A stretch of DNA of 64,000 nucleotides from Halolamina pelagica (GTDB taxonomy: Archaea; Halobacteriota; Halobacteria; Halobacteriales; Haloferacaceae). The notes beneath the pieces were generated by a model, which was not told the DNA's origin, ran no database searches, and saw only the letters and a program-made list of their open reading frames with translations. Below, in pieces: positions 32,666 to 41,730 of this stretch (position 1 is its first letter; the number at the start of each line of letters is the position of its first letter). The stretch is from the NCBI RefSeq assembly GCF_900115675.1, contig NZ_FOXI01000004.1:238033-302032 (forward strand), written 5' to 3'. The position numbers were made by a program, and so were the translations under genes.

Positions 32666-33658
32666 TTAATCGTCCCGTACGGCGTCGATGATCTTCTCTT
32701 CTGCCTCCCGGTCCGGCCCGTTTTCGACGCCATCCCGCCCATGCTCCCGGTGGGCCTGTGCCGTCGTTGCGACTGCCTCGGCGGGGTCGGTCGACTCCCA
32801 GCCCAACGCGGCCAGCTTCTCGGTCGCCGCCAGCGCCGGGTCCGGCGTGTACAGCGGGAAGTCGGTCGGCTCGACGCCCGCGGCGGCGAGGTCCGCGGGG
32901 CCGGTCTGAACGATCGATACGTCGGTATTCAGCCCGTCGGCGACAAGTTCGAGCGATCGAGAGAGCGAGAACGTGTCTCGGTCGGCCACGTTGTACCACT
33001 CGCCGGCCTCGCCGCGTTCGGCGACGATTCGGAGCGCGCTGGCAACGTCCTCGACGTAGACGCGGTGGAGCAGGCTGCCGCCGTCGAACGGCACCGCGAC
33101 CTCGTCGTACTCCGCGACGCGGTCGGTCCAGTAGGCGAAGCGCTCGGTGTAGTCGTGCGGGCCGTAGACCAGCATCGGTCGGACGGCCATCGCGGTCACG
33201 CCGTCCTCGGCCGCGCGGGCGACGACGCGGTCACCCTCGGCCTTCCGCGGGCCGTAACTCTCCACGTCGTCGTCGGTGGCCTGCTCGGGCGTGCAGTCGT
33301 GGAGGGCGGTCCCGTCCTCCCGCATCGGGACGTCCGGCGCGTCGTAGGCCGACCCGGAGGAGACGTAGACGTACGCGTCGGCGGCCGCGAACACGTCGGT
33401 CGCCGTCTCCACGTCGCCGGGGTGGTACGCGCAGGTGTCGATGACGACGTCGGGGTCGGCGGCGTCGCGCGCGGTTTCGAGGGCCTCGCGGTCGGTCCGG
33501 TCGCCGTGGACCGAGTCGACGCGGTCGTCGTCGGCGAACGGGTTCCCGGATTCCCCGCGCGTGAACGTGGTCACGCGGTAGTCGTGGTCGAGCAGTTCCG
33601 AGACGGTGTGGCGGCCGACGAAGCGCGTGCCGCCGACGACGAGCGCGGTGTCTGTCAC
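32666..33658 (-). CDS. NAD-dependent epimerase/dehydratase (extended SDR), copy 2
   Basis: A 330-residue extended SDR, the same length as its paralogue at 2054-3046. GGTRFVGRHT is the Rossmann motif, YGPRKAEGD holds the YxxxK pair, and MLVYGPHDYTERFAYW and WYNVADR match the paralogue's substrate half. The GTG start at 33658 aligns with the ATG start of copy 1. It may act on a related sugar or carboxylic acid derivative. It lies about 50 bases after the CinA-like gene in the same direction. Confidence 0.85.
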   Translation of the reverse strand: MTDTALVVGGTRFVGRHTVSELLDHDYRVTTFTRGESGNPFADDDRVDSVHGDRTDREALETARDAADPDVVIDTCAYHPGDVETATDVFAAADAYVYVSSGSAYDAPDVPMREDGTALHDCTPEQATDDDVESYGPRKAEGDRVVARAAEDGVTAMAVRPMLVYGPHDYTERFAYWTDRVAEYDEVAVPFDGGSLLHRVYVEDVASALRIVAERGEAGEWYNVADRDTFSLSRSLELVADGLNTDVSIVQTGPADLAAAGVEPTDFPLYTPDPALAATEKLAALGWESTDPAEAVATTAQAHREHGRDGVENGPDREAEEKIIDAVRDD

Positions 33659-33710
33659 GGTCGTCCGTGGGCGCCTCGGGGCAAAAACGCGTGCACTCCG
33701 GCAGCCGAGG

Positions 33711-34457
33711 CTAGGAGTCGTCGTCCGCCGACCCGTCGGTCGGGACGCGGTCACGGAGCCAGTCGATCCCCTCGGCGACGCGACACTCGTCCGTCCCGGT
33801 CACCTTCAGCCGGTTCCGACCCTCCGTGGAGGGGTAGCTCCCGACCACGAGGTCGAACGCCTCGCGGAACTCGGCGAGTACCGCCGTCAGCGACCCCTCG
33901 GGCGCCGTCGTCTCGAGGCTCTCGCTGACCGAGTCGCCCCCGAACTCCGCGGCGACCAGTTCGAACATGGCCTCGAACTCCGCGGGCGGGCCGGGGAGCA
34001 CGTAGACGTTCTCGATCACACAGCCCGGACAGAGCCCCTCCGGGTTGAGCAGGGGTCGCGCTCCCCCGGGCGTCGCGCCCCACGCTTCCAGATCGAGGTC
34101 GATTTCTTCGGGATCGAGGTCGGCGGGGTCGACGCCCCGGTAGTCGGCCAGCTGCTCGATCAGGTCCCCTCTGACCGCGTCCTCGAGCACCAGCTCGCGG
34201 CCGAACGCGTCGGCGACGGCGTCCATCGTCACGTCGTCGTGCGTGCCGCCCAAGCCGCCACCGACGAGGACCGCGTCGAACTCCGCGCCCCAGTCGGCGA
34301 CGACCTCGCTGATCAGGGCGTCGTCGTCGGGGATCGTGAGCATCCGGACGACGTTCGCGCCCTGCTCGGTCAGCCGGGCGGCGAGGCGCTCGGCGTTGGT
34401 GTTGCTCGTGTCGCCGGCGAGGATCTCGTCGCCGACGGTGACGATGGCCACGTCCAT
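33711..34457 (-). CDS. CinA/MoaB-like molybdopterin-binding domain protein
   Basis: A 248-residue protein. The N-terminal MoCF-type domain has VTVGDEILAGDTSNTNA and VGGGLGGTHDDVT, matching the CinA/MoaB nucleotide-binding motif. The C-terminal part (about 170-248) ends in a beta-rich region. CinA-like proteins act as nicotinamide mononucleotide or ADP-ribose hydrolases, while others bind molybdopterin; the exact role is uncertain. It is divergent from the SMR transporter. Confidence 0.83.
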   Translation of the reverse strand: MDVAIVTVGDEILAGDTSNTNAERLAARLTEQGANVVRMLTIPDDDALISEVVADWGAEFDAVLVGGGLGGTHDDVTMDAVADAFGRELVLEDAVRGDLIEQLADYRGVDPADLDPEEIDLDLEAWGATPGGARPLLNPEGLCPGCVIENVYVLPGPPAEFEAMFELVAAEFGGDSVSESLETTAPEGSLTAVLAEFREAFDLVVGSYPSTEGRNRLKVTGTDECRVAEGIDWLRDRVPTDGSADDDS

Positions 34458-34552
34458 GCCGGAACCGAGGAGCGCCGCGCCCGTGAGTCGTTCGGCTCCG
34501 GTGGCGGCCGTCGAACGCCGGAGCTATCAACCGCGGCGGCCCAGCGACGACG

Positions 34553-34870
34553 ATGGCGTGGTACTTGCTGCTCGCGGCGGGCCTGTTCGAGGTGGCGTGG
34601 GCGATCGGGCTGGAGTACTCCGAGGGGCTAACCAAACCGATCCCCACCGCCGGAACCGTGCTGGCGCTGATCGCGAGCATGCTGCTGCTCGCGAAAGCCG
34701 TCGAGGAACTACCGGTCGGGACCGCCTACGCCGTCTGGACCGGGATCGGCGCCGTCGGGACGACACTGCTGGGGATCGCGCTGTTCGACGAGCCCGCGAC
34801 CAGTTCGCGGCTGGCCTTCATTGGCGTGATCGTCGTGGGGATCGTCGGCCTGCACTCGGTGTCGGCGTGA
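34553..34870 (+). CDS. SMR-family (SugE/Gdx-like) small multidrug transporter
   Basis: A 105-residue four-helix transporter. The conserved glutamate is in LFEVAWAIGLEYSEG of helix 1, and LPVGTAYAVWTGIGAVGT is the helix 3 motif. The SugE/Gdx branch exports guanidinium ions; Gdx versus broader Emr-type specificity is not resolved here. A short A/T patch (GAGCTATCAACC) sits about 30 bases upstream. Confidence 0.88.
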   Translation: MAWYLLLAAGLFEVAWAIGLEYSEGLTKPIPTAGTVLALIASMLLLAKAVEELPVGTAYAVWTGIGAVGTTLLGIALFDEPATSSRLAFIGVIVVGIVGLHSVSA

Positions 34871-34907
34871 AAACGGGCCCGAGGACGGACGCGCCGCGGC
34901 GCGTCGA

Positions 34908-36395
34908 TCAGTAGGACTTCGCGAAGTACGCCGTCTCGTCGGCGTCGTCGCCACAGACCGCACACTCGGCGTCGCCTTCGAGTACGTCGTCGTGGTGTTT
35001 CTCCTCGTCGTCGGGGAACGGGACCATCACGATCTCGGCGGCCATCTGCTCGCTGATCTCGTCCTCGCAGTCCTCGTCGCCGCACCACGGCGTCCGGACG
35101 TAGCCGCCGTGTTGGCCGAGCGTGCCCAGGATCCCGGCGCGGTCGTCGGCGTCGCGGACGTTCTCCTCGATGTTCTCCTCGGCGGCGGCGAACAGTTTGG
35201 CGTACACCGTGTCGAGCTCCGCCTGAACCCCCTCGGCGACGTTCTCGCGGTCGAGCGTGACCTCCTCGCCGTCGGGACGGTGGACCGCCGTGATCTCGCC
35301 GTCCTCGACCTCGTGGGGACCGATCTCGAAGCGGACGGGGACGCCCTTCAGTTCCCACTCGTTGAACTTGAAGCCGGGATTGCGCTCGTCGCGGTCGTCG
35401 AGTTCGACGCGGACGCCCGCGTCCTCGAGGTCGTCGACGACTTCCTCAGCGTAGCCCAGCACTTCGTCTTTAGTGTCGGACTGCCAGATGGGGACGACGA
35501 CGACCTGCTCGGGCGCGAGCGTCGGGGGCAGCACGAGCCCCTGCTCGTCGGAGTGGGTCATGATCAGCGCGCCCAGCGAGCGCCACGAGAAGCCCCACGA
35601 GGTGGTGTGGGCGACGCGCTCCTCCTCGTCCTCGTCGCTGAAGGTGATGTCGAACGCCTCCGCGAACGACTGGCCGAGGTGGTGTGAGGTCGCCCCCTGC
35701 ACGGACTTCCCGTCGGGCATCAGTGCTTCGACGGTCGTCGTCGTGTCGGCGCCGGGGAACTTGTCGTGGTCGGGCTTCTGCCCGCGCATCACGGGGATCG
35801 CGAGGACGTCCTCGTAGACCTCCTCGTACTGGTCGAGGCGGAGGAGCGTCTCCTCCCACGCCTCGTCGTGGGTCTCGTGGGCGGTGTGGCCCTCCTGCCA
35901 GAGGAACTCCTTGGTGCGGAAGAACGGCTTCGTCTCGGTCGCCTCCCAGCGCACGACGGAGGCCCACTGGTTCACGCGCAGGGGAAGGTCGCGGTGGCTC
36001 CGGACCCACTGGGACATGTAGGGGGCGATGATGGACTCGGAGGTGGGCCGGACCGCCAGCCGCTCCTCGAGTTCCTCGTGGCCGCCGTGGGTGACCCACG
36101 CGACTTCGGGGTCGAACCCCTCGACGATGTCCTTCTCGCGTTCGAGGTAGGACTCGGGGATGAACATCGGGAAGTAGGCGTTCTGGACGCCGGTGTCCTT
36201 GAACCGGGCGTCGAGCTCGCCCTGCACGCGCTCCCAGAGCCCGTAGGCGCGCGGGCGGGCGACGATGAACCCGGACATCCCCTCCGGGCCGTAGTTGGTG
36301 AGGCCCGCCTTCTGACAGACTTCGGCGTACCAATCGCCGGTGGCGTACTCCTTGGACTCGGTGATCCCGAGCGTCTGGTCGTCGTCGTCGCTCAT
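34908..36395 (-). CDS. proS: Prolyl-tRNA synthetase, archaeal/eukaryotic type
   Basis: A 495-residue class II synthetase. Motif 2 lies around VVRWEATETKPFFRTKEFLWQEGHTAH and the catalytic core includes LAVRPTSESIIAPYMS; the anticodon-binding region (about 285-395) starts PEQVVVVPIW. The C-terminal zinc-type domain carries paired cysteines (WCGDEDCED and CAVCGDD), as in the archaeal form, and the protein ends FAKSY with a C-terminal tyrosine. An acidic start region is haloadapted. It is required for protein synthesis. Confidence 0.96.
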   Translation of the reverse strand: MSDDDDQTLGITESKEYATGDWYAEVCQKAGLTNYGPEGMSGFIVARPRAYGLWERVQGELDARFKDTGVQNAYFPMFIPESYLEREKDIVEGFDPEVAWVTHGGHEELEERLAVRPTSESIIAPYMSQWVRSHRDLPLRVNQWASVVRWEATETKPFFRTKEFLWQEGHTAHETHDEAWEETLLRLDQYEEVYEDVLAIPVMRGQKPDHDKFPGADTTTTVEALMPDGKSVQGATSHHLGQSFAEAFDITFSDEDEEERVAHTTSWGFSWRSLGALIMTHSDEQGLVLPPTLAPEQVVVVPIWQSDTKDEVLGYAEEVVDDLEDAGVRVELDDRDERNPGFKFNEWELKGVPVRFEIGPHEVEDGEITAVHRPDGEEVTLDRENVAEGVQAELDTVYAKLFAAAEENIEENVRDADDRAGILGTLGQHGGYVRTPWCGDEDCEDEISEQMAAEIVMVPFPDDEEKHHDDVLEGDAECAVCGDDADETAYFAKSY

Positions 36396-36419
36396 ACCGC
36401 GACGAAGTGGTGGTCGCGG

Positions 36420-36427
36420 CTTAAAAC
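36420..36427 (-). promoter_or_regulatory. TATA-like box of proS
   Basis: On the minus strand GTTTTAAG sits 25-32 bases before the ATG at 36395. Confidence 0.5.
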
Positions 36428-36477
36428 GTCCGAAGGTGTGTGCCCCTGCCCCGCGCTCACGTGGCGGCGTGAATCAT

Positions 36478-36509
36478 ACGGGTTGTGGGTCACACGGGTC
36501 GTAGGTCAC
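36478..36509. repeat. 16-bp imperfect tandem repeat covering the Nudix stop codon
   Basis: Two 16-base units, at 36478-36493 and 36494-36509, differ at two positions. The second unit contains the stop codon (36506-36508) of the minus-strand Nudix gene, so this gene's 3-prime end has been duplicated. Confidence 0.6.
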
Positions 36510-37090
36510 AGTGAGGGCGCCACGCCGGTCTCGATCCGTACCTCCTGCGGTTCGGCGTCGCTGTAGACGAACCGGCCGCGGAACGTCTCGCCGTCGAGGA
36601 CGTGGGGGAGCCACTCGCGGTCGGTCTGCCACATCTCGTCCAACGGGAGGTCGTCCACGGGGAACCACCGCGGATCGGCTTCCTCGGTCTCCTCGGGCGT
36701 GCCCGCGTACTCGGTCGCGCGGAACACGTGGACGACGGCGTCCCAGTCGTCCGACCGGTAGACGAACACGCCCACCTTCTCCGGGTCCAGTACGTCGATC
36801 CCGACCTCCTCGCGCACCTCGCGGACCACACACTCCCGAACGGTCTCGCCGGGTTCGACTTTCCCGCCCGGGCCGACCCACTGGTCGCTTCCGACGCCGC
36901 GTTTCTTGTGGATCAAGAGCGTCTCGTCGCCGGCCGCACCGTCGTCGCCGTCCGGCTGCCCGTCGCCGGCCGCACCGTCGTCGCCGTCCGGCTGCCCGTC
37001 GCCGGCCGCACCGTCGTCGCCGTCGACGAGGTGACAGAGCGTCGCCGCCGGCAGGTCGTCGACGGGATCCTCCTCGAACACGGTCGGCAC
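36506..37090 (-). CDS. Nudix hydrolase (MutT-like) with an in-frame 12-residue repeat
   Basis: A 194-residue protein (GTG start at 37090). The Nudix box GPGGKVEPGETV...REVREEVGI is complete, and HKKRGVGSDQWVGPGG resembles 8-oxo-dGTP-type pyrophosphatases. Between the first two strands lies a run of 12-residue units of the type GDDGAAGDGQPD (about 2.7 copies) encoded by a 36-bp DNA repeat. Homologues have only a short turn here. The in-frame ATG at 37156 is disfavoured because a TATA-like TAAAAACC on the minus strand lies at about that point. Confidence 0.82.
   Translation of the reverse strand: MPTVFEEDPVDDLPAATLCHLVDGDDGAAGDGQPDGDDGAAGDGQPDGDDGAAGDETLLIHKKRGVGSDQWVGPGGKVEPGETVRECVVREVREEVGIDVLDPEKVGVFVYRSDDWDAVVHVFRATEYAGTPEETEEADPRWFPVDDLPLDEMWQTDREWLPHVLDGETFRGRFVYSDAEPQEVRIETGVAPSL
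36925..37024 (-). repeat. 36-bp coding tandem repeat (2.8 copies) inside the Nudix gene
   Basis: Units start at 36925, 36961 and 36997, the last being 28 bases. The two full copies are identical. Since 36 is a multiple of three the repeat keeps the frame and lengthens an acidic loop by 12 residues per unit. Confidence 0.9.
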
Positions 37091-37274
37091 TTCGTCGGTA
37101 CGCGAAAAAGCGTGTCGGCCAGTAGTGTGCACCCGTTTTGGGAAGGTTTTTACCACCGCGCGGGGATATTTCCGGATAAGCGGGTTCTCGCTGTACTTTC
37201 CCGCGCGGCATCACCGAAGCGATCACCGCTACTCTCGCGTCGGGCAACGCCGCCGACGCGAGCGTCTTCGACAC

Positions 37275-39206
37275 ATGAGTCAAGTAGATACGCAACTCGA
37301 GGAGTTGAAAAGTGAGATCGAGGCCGAAATCCCGAGCACGATCTCCATCACCGACGTGAAGTACGAGGGGCCGGAGCTGGTCGTCTACACCCGGGACCCC
37401 AAGGAGTTCGCCGGCGACGGCAACCTGGTCCGCCAGCTGGCCTCCAAGCTTCGGAAGCGCATCACGGTCCGTCCGGACCCGTCAGTGCTCTCCAGGCCGG
37501 CGGAGGCCCGCGAGAAGGTCAAGGACGTGATCCCGGAGGAGGCCGGCGTCCAGGACCTGGATTTCCACGAGGACACCGGCGAGGTCGTCATCGAGGCCGA
37601 GAAGCCCGGCATGGTGATCGGCCGCCACGGCTCCACGCTCCGGGAGATCACCCGGGAGGTCGGCTGGACCCCCGAGGTGGTCCGGACGCCGCCGATCGAG
37701 TCCTCCACGGTCTCGAACGTTCGGAACTTCCTGAAACAGGAGCGCCAGGAGCGACGGGAGATCCTCGAACGCGTCGGCCGGCAGATCCACCGCGAGGAGA
37801 TGCAGGACGAGCAGTGGGTCCGGATCACCACGCTCGGCTGCTGTCGCGAGGTCGGCCGCGCCGCGTTCATCCTCAACACCGCGGAGACGCGCGTGCTGGT
37901 CGACTGCGGCGACAAGCCCGGCGCCGAAGGTGAGGTACCCTACCTCCAGATCCCGGAGGCGCTTGGCGCCGGCGCCCAGAACCTCGACGCGGTCGTGCTG
38001 ACCCACGCCCACCTCGACCACTCCGCGCTGATCCCGCTGCTGTTCAAGTACGGCTACGACGGCCCCATCTACTGCACGGAGCCGACCCGTGACCTGATGG
38101 GCCTGCTCACGCTCGACTACCTCGACGTGGCCGCCAAGGAGGGACGGACGCCGCCGTACGACTCCGCGCAGGTGCGCGAGGCCATCAAGCACTGCATCCC
38201 GCTCGAGTACGGCGACGTGACCGACATCGCGCCCGACCTCAAGCTCACCTTCCACAACGCGGGCCACATCCTCGGCTCCGCGGTGAGCCACTTCCACGTC
38301 GGCGACGGCCTCTACAACGTCGCGTTCTCGGGGGACATCCACTACGACGACACCCGCCTGTTCAACGGCGCGGTCAACGACTTCCCCCGCGTCGAGGCGC
38401 TGGTGATGGAGTCGACCTACGGCGGCCGCAACGATTACCAGACCGACCAGGAGGACTCCGAGGAGGCGCTCATCGAGGCCATCAACGACGTCCACGACAA
38501 GGGCGGGAAGGTGCTCATCCCCGCCTTCGCCGTCGGTCGGTCCCAGGAGATCATGCTCGTCATCGAGGAGGCGATGCGCTCGGGCAAGATCCCGGAGATG
38601 CCCGTCCACCTCGACGGGATGATCTGGGAGGCGACGGCGATCCACACCACCTACCCCGAGTACCTGCGCGACGACCTGCAGGACCGCATCTTCCACGAGG
38701 ACGAGAACCCGTTCCTCGCCGAGCAGTTCAACCACATCGACGGCGGCGAGGAGGAGCGACAGGAGGTCGTCGACGAGGGGCCGTCGATCATCCTCTCGAC
38801 CTCCGGGATGGTCACCGGCGGCCCGATCATGTCGTGGCTCCGCCACCTCGGCAGCGACCCCGACTCGACGCTCACCTTCGTCGGCTACCAGGCACAGGGG
38901 ACGCTGGGCCGACGCATCCAGAACGGCTGGGACGAGATCCCCGTCTCGGACTTCGGGTCGAACCGCGACGGCCGCACGTCGACGCTCACGCTGGAAATGG
39001 ACGTCAACACCGTCGACGGCTTCTCCGGCCACGCCGACCGCGAGGGGCTGATGAACTTCGTGCGCAACATGAGCCCGCGCCCGGAGAAGGTGCTCTGCGT
39101 CCACGGCGACGAGAGCTCCGTGCAGGACTTCTCCTCGGCGCTCTACCACGAGTTCAACATGCGCACGTTCGCGCCGAAGAACCTGGAGACGTTCCGGTTC
39201 AAGTGA
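37275..39206 (+). CDS. aCPSF1/FttA, KH-domain beta-CASP ribonuclease
   Basis: A 643-residue archaeal homologue of CPSF73, known to act as a transcription termination factor that cleaves nascent RNA. Two KH-like domains occupy about residues 1-150 (the second with MVIGRHGSTLREI). The metallo-beta-lactamase fold carries THAHLDHS (HxHxDH), NAGHILGS and SGDIHYDD; the beta-CASP region includes PAFAVGRSQE, and FSGHADREGL holds the final metal histidine. It should act together with RNA polymerase and Spt4/5. The start at MSQVDTQ is preferred because the upstream part is Arg-rich. Confidence 0.95.
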   Translation: MSQVDTQLEELKSEIEAEIPSTISITDVKYEGPELVVYTRDPKEFAGDGNLVRQLASKLRKRITVRPDPSVLSRPAEAREKVKDVIPEEAGVQDLDFHEDTGEVVIEAEKPGMVIGRHGSTLREITREVGWTPEVVRTPPIESSTVSNVRNFLKQERQERREILERVGRQIHREEMQDEQWVRITTLGCCREVGRAAFILNTAETRVLVDCGDKPGAEGEVPYLQIPEALGAGAQNLDAVVLTHAHLDHSALIPLLFKYGYDGPIYCTEPTRDLMGLLTLDYLDVAAKEGRTPPYDSAQVREAIKHCIPLEYGDVTDIAPDLKLTFHNAGHILGSAVSHFHVGDGLYNVAFSGDIHYDDTRLFNGAVNDFPRVEALVMESTYGGRNDYQTDQEDSEEALIEAINDVHDKGGKVLIPAFAVGRSQEIMLVIEEAMRSGKIPEMPVHLDGMIWEATAIHTTYPEYLRDDLQDRIFHEDENPFLAEQFNHIDGGEEERQEVVDEGPSIILSTSGMVTGGPIMSWLRHLGSDPDSTLTFVGYQAQGTLGRRIQNGWDEIPVSDFGSNRDGRTSTLTLEMDVNTVDGFSGHADREGLMNFVRNMSPRPEKVLCVHGDESSVQDFSSALYHEFNMRTFAPKNLETFRFK

Positions 39207-39260
39207 GCCGTTTCCCGGGACGGCCGCCGTAGCTCTCTCCGCTTCCCCCGTTTCGCCGCT

Positions 39261-40082
39261 TCAGTCGTCGGGCGACGACGCCGCCTCCGTTGGCGCCGCC
39301 TGTGACTCTCGGAGTTCGACCGTCCGGTCGGCCGCCGCCCGGGCGAGTTCGTCGTACCGGCTCTCGGCCCAGTCGACAGCGGCGTCGTCGTCGGTCCAGA
39401 GTGCGCCCTGTACGGCGCCGTCGTCGGTGTAGACCAGCGTCGCCGCTCGTTCCGCGGTGACGAACAGGCCGTAGGTCGGGCCGTCGACGCTCCCGACGGA
39501 CGCCGTCCGTGCCGTCGCCATCCCCTCGATCAGGTCGGGCTGATACGACTGTATCGACGAGAGCAGGTCGGGGGTGAGCAGTAGGTCGAGCGACACGCCG
39601 GAAGTCGACTGCTCGCGAAGTCGCTGGAGCAGGTGCGGACCGGTCGGCGTCGGGAGGTACGCCCGAATCCGGTCCCCGTCGTCGAGAAGTTCCGACACTG
39701 CATCGAGAGACTGGAACGGCGGGGCGTCACTCGTGTCGTTCACCGTCGCGCTGGCGACGAACTCGGCGTCGATGGTCTCTCCCTCCGGGAGTGCCCGAAG
39801 TACGTCGCCCGCTTGGTCGATCGACCGGACGCTCGACACGTAGGAGAGGTAACGCTGTGTGAGTAGTTCGCCCTTCGGCGTCACCGCGTAGCCGCCGGCG
39901 CGCTTCTCGACTAAGTCGTGCTCCCGGAGACGCCGGAGCACTCGCGACACCGTCGAACGTGAGGCTGAGAGCTCCGCCGCGATTTCGTGGGGCTGTCGGC
40001 GATCCTCGGAGAGAACGCGCAGATACTCGGTCCGCTCGGCGAGAACGTCGATGATCTCCCGAACGCTGTCCGACTCGGTCAT
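39261..40082 (-). CDS. Helix-turn-helix regulator with FilR1-like middle domain
   Basis: A 273-residue regulator. The N-terminal winged helix (about 15-85) includes PHEIAAELSASRSTVSRVLRRLREHDLVE. The larger C-terminal domain (about 110-260) has LDLLLTPDLLSSIQSYQPDLIEGM and YGLFVTAERAATLVYTDDG, as in haloarchaeal GntR-like/FilR1 regulators. It is divergent from the BBE oxidoreductase with an inverted repeat between, so it probably controls that gene. The ligand is unknown. Confidence 0.82.
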   Translation of the reverse strand: MTESDSVREIIDVLAERTEYLRVLSEDRRQPHEIAAELSASRSTVSRVLRRLREHDLVEKRAGGYAVTPKGELLTQRYLSYVSSVRSIDQAGDVLRALPEGETIDAEFVASATVNDTSDAPPFQSLDAVSELLDDGDRIRAYLPTPTGPHLLQRLREQSTSGVSLDLLLTPDLLSSIQSYQPDLIEGMATARTASVGSVDGPTYGLFVTAERAATLVYTDDGAVQGALWTDDDAAVDWAESRYDELARAAADRTVELRESQAAPTEAASSPDD

Positions 40083-40238
40083 CGACGGACTCCAGCGAAC
40101 CCACTCACTAAAGCATACTGTAGATGAACGTTCTTGCCGAGTGTTGGTACTTGTCTCGCCGAAGGTGGAAGGCTGCCAGATGTCGGTCGATGACCAGTGG
40201 TCGGAAAACACGGGCCGACGAATCAATACGCAGTCGGG

Positions 40239-40257
40239 TGGCTCAGAGACTGAGCCA
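40239..40257. repeat. Inverted repeat in the regulator/oxidoreductase divergent region
   Basis: TGGCTCAG (40239-40246) and CTGAGCCA (40250-40257) form a perfect 8-bp inverted repeat around AGA. It lies 50 bases before the BBE gene start and 157 bases from the regulator start, a reasonable place for the regulator's operator. Confidence 0.5.
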
Positions 40258-40306
40258 GCGTGTCACTCAGTAGGTACAAACTCGTCGCACCGTTGCTGTC
40301 ACACGA

Positions 40307-41728
40307 ATGTCGGCACACGCACATCCGCTCGGTACCGTGGAGTCACTCGACGAGGGAGCCATCGAGTCGTTCGCCGCCGCGCTGGACGGCGACATCGTGC
40401 TCCCCGACGGCGAGGAGTACGACGACGCCCGCAACGTGTGGAACGGACTGATCAACAAGTACCCGGCCGTGGTCGCCCGCGCCGAGAACGCGAGCGACGT
40501 GGCAGAGTCGGTCGCGTTCGCGCGAGAACACGACCTCGCGCTCTCCGTCTCCGGCGGCGCCCACAACCAGACGGGCAGCGCCGTCGTGAATCAGGGCGTC
40601 GTGGTCGACCTGAGTCGGATGGACGGCGTCGGCGTCGACCCCGACACGGAGGTGGCTCGCGTCGGTCCGGGCGCCCGCGCGGAGGACGTACTCGCGGAGA
40701 CCCAAGAGTACGGCCTCGCGGCGCCCACCGGGAGCGCCGGCGACGTGGGTATCGCTGGTTCCACGCTCGGGGGCGGGATCGGTTGGATCCGGCGCAAACA
40801 CGGCCTCGGCATCGACGCGCTCCGCCGCGTCGAAATCGTCACTCCTGACGGGGAGATTCTGGAAGCGACACCCGAGCAGAACGCCGACCTGTTCTGGGCG
40901 CTCCGTGGCGGCGGCGGCAACTTCGGCGTCGTCACCGAGTTCGAGTTCGACCTGTACGAGGTCGGGCCGATGGTACAGGGGCTGGGCATCTTCTACCCGG
41001 CCGACCTCGCCGAGGAAGTGATGGACGCCCACAGCGAGGTGGTCGAGAACGGCCCAGAGGAACTGACCACTATCCTGCTCAGTGGCCACGTGCCGAACTT
41101 GCCGCCGATGCCGGACGAACTCGCGGGCACCGACGCCGTCGCCATGCTCGGTGCCTACGCCGGCGACCCCGAGGACGGCACCGAGGCCATCGCGCCGCTC
41201 CGCGAGATCGGCGAACCACTGCTCGACATGAGCGACGTGATGCCCTACGAGATGCTCCACGACCTCGGCACCCAGATGTACCCGTCGGGGCGGAAGTACA
41301 CCCACCGCTCGGTGTTCGTCGACGAGTTCGGCCCGGAGATTCGCGAGATCGTCCGCGAGCAGACCGAGGCCGCGCCGGCACCGATGGCCGCTATCGGGGT
41401 CTGGCCGCTGGGTGGAAACATCGGCGACGGTTCCGAGGCCGCCTACCCGTGGAACGACAAGCAGTACATGATCACCGTCGAGGGCAACTGGGAGGCGTTC
41501 GAGAACCGCCCCGTCCTCGACTGGGCGGCCGAGACCGACCGCCTGCTCCGCGAGGCCGGCGGTGAGGGCGCCTACGCCGGGTTTACCGGCGTCGAGGAGC
41601 GTGACTGGGAGGACTGGGCTCAGCAGGTGTACGGCGACAGCTACGACCGCCTCGCGACGGTCAAAGCCGAGTACGACCCCGAAAACGTGTTCAGCCAGAA
41701 CGTCACTATCGACCCCGAGGACGCCTGA
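40307..41728 (+). CDS. FAD-binding oxidoreductase of the berberine bridge (BBE) type
   Basis: A 473-residue flavoprotein. The FAD-binding PCMH domain has LALSVSGGAHNQTG, where the histidine corresponds to the 8-alpha-histidyl FAD ligand, and STLGGGIGWIRRKHGLG. The second covalent ligand (cysteine) of bicovalent family members is missing in GSAGDVGIAG, so FAD would be singly linked at most. The C-terminal BBE motif YDPENVFSQNVTI is present. Such enzymes oxidise alcohols, sugars or aromatic donors; the substrate is unknown. It is followed after two bases by an interrupted membrane gene. Confidence 0.88.
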   Translation: MSAHAHPLGTVESLDEGAIESFAAALDGDIVLPDGEEYDDARNVWNGLINKYPAVVARAENASDVAESVAFAREHDLALSVSGGAHNQTGSAVVNQGVVVDLSRMDGVGVDPDTEVARVGPGARAEDVLAETQEYGLAAPTGSAGDVGIAGSTLGGGIGWIRRKHGLGIDALRRVEIVTPDGEILEATPEQNADLFWALRGGGGNFGVVTEFEFDLYEVGPMVQGLGIFYPADLAEEVMDAHSEVVENGPEELTTILLSGHVPNLPPMPDELAGTDAVAMLGAYAGDPEDGTEAIAPLREIGEPLLDMSDVMPYEMLHDLGTQMYPSGRKYTHRSVFVDEFGPEIREIVREQTEAAPAPMAAIGVWPLGGNIGDGSEAAYPWNDKQYMITVEGNWEAFENRPVLDWAAETDRLLREAGGEGAYAGFTGVEERDWEDWAQQVYGDSYDRLATVKAEYDPENVFSQNVTIDPEDA

Positions 41729-41730
41729 GC

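Noticed and set aside
37090..37156. Longer ATG-started form of the Nudix protein
   Set aside because: A TATA-like element lies at about the ATG, so the upstream codons would not be transcribed; the GTG at 37090 is preferred.
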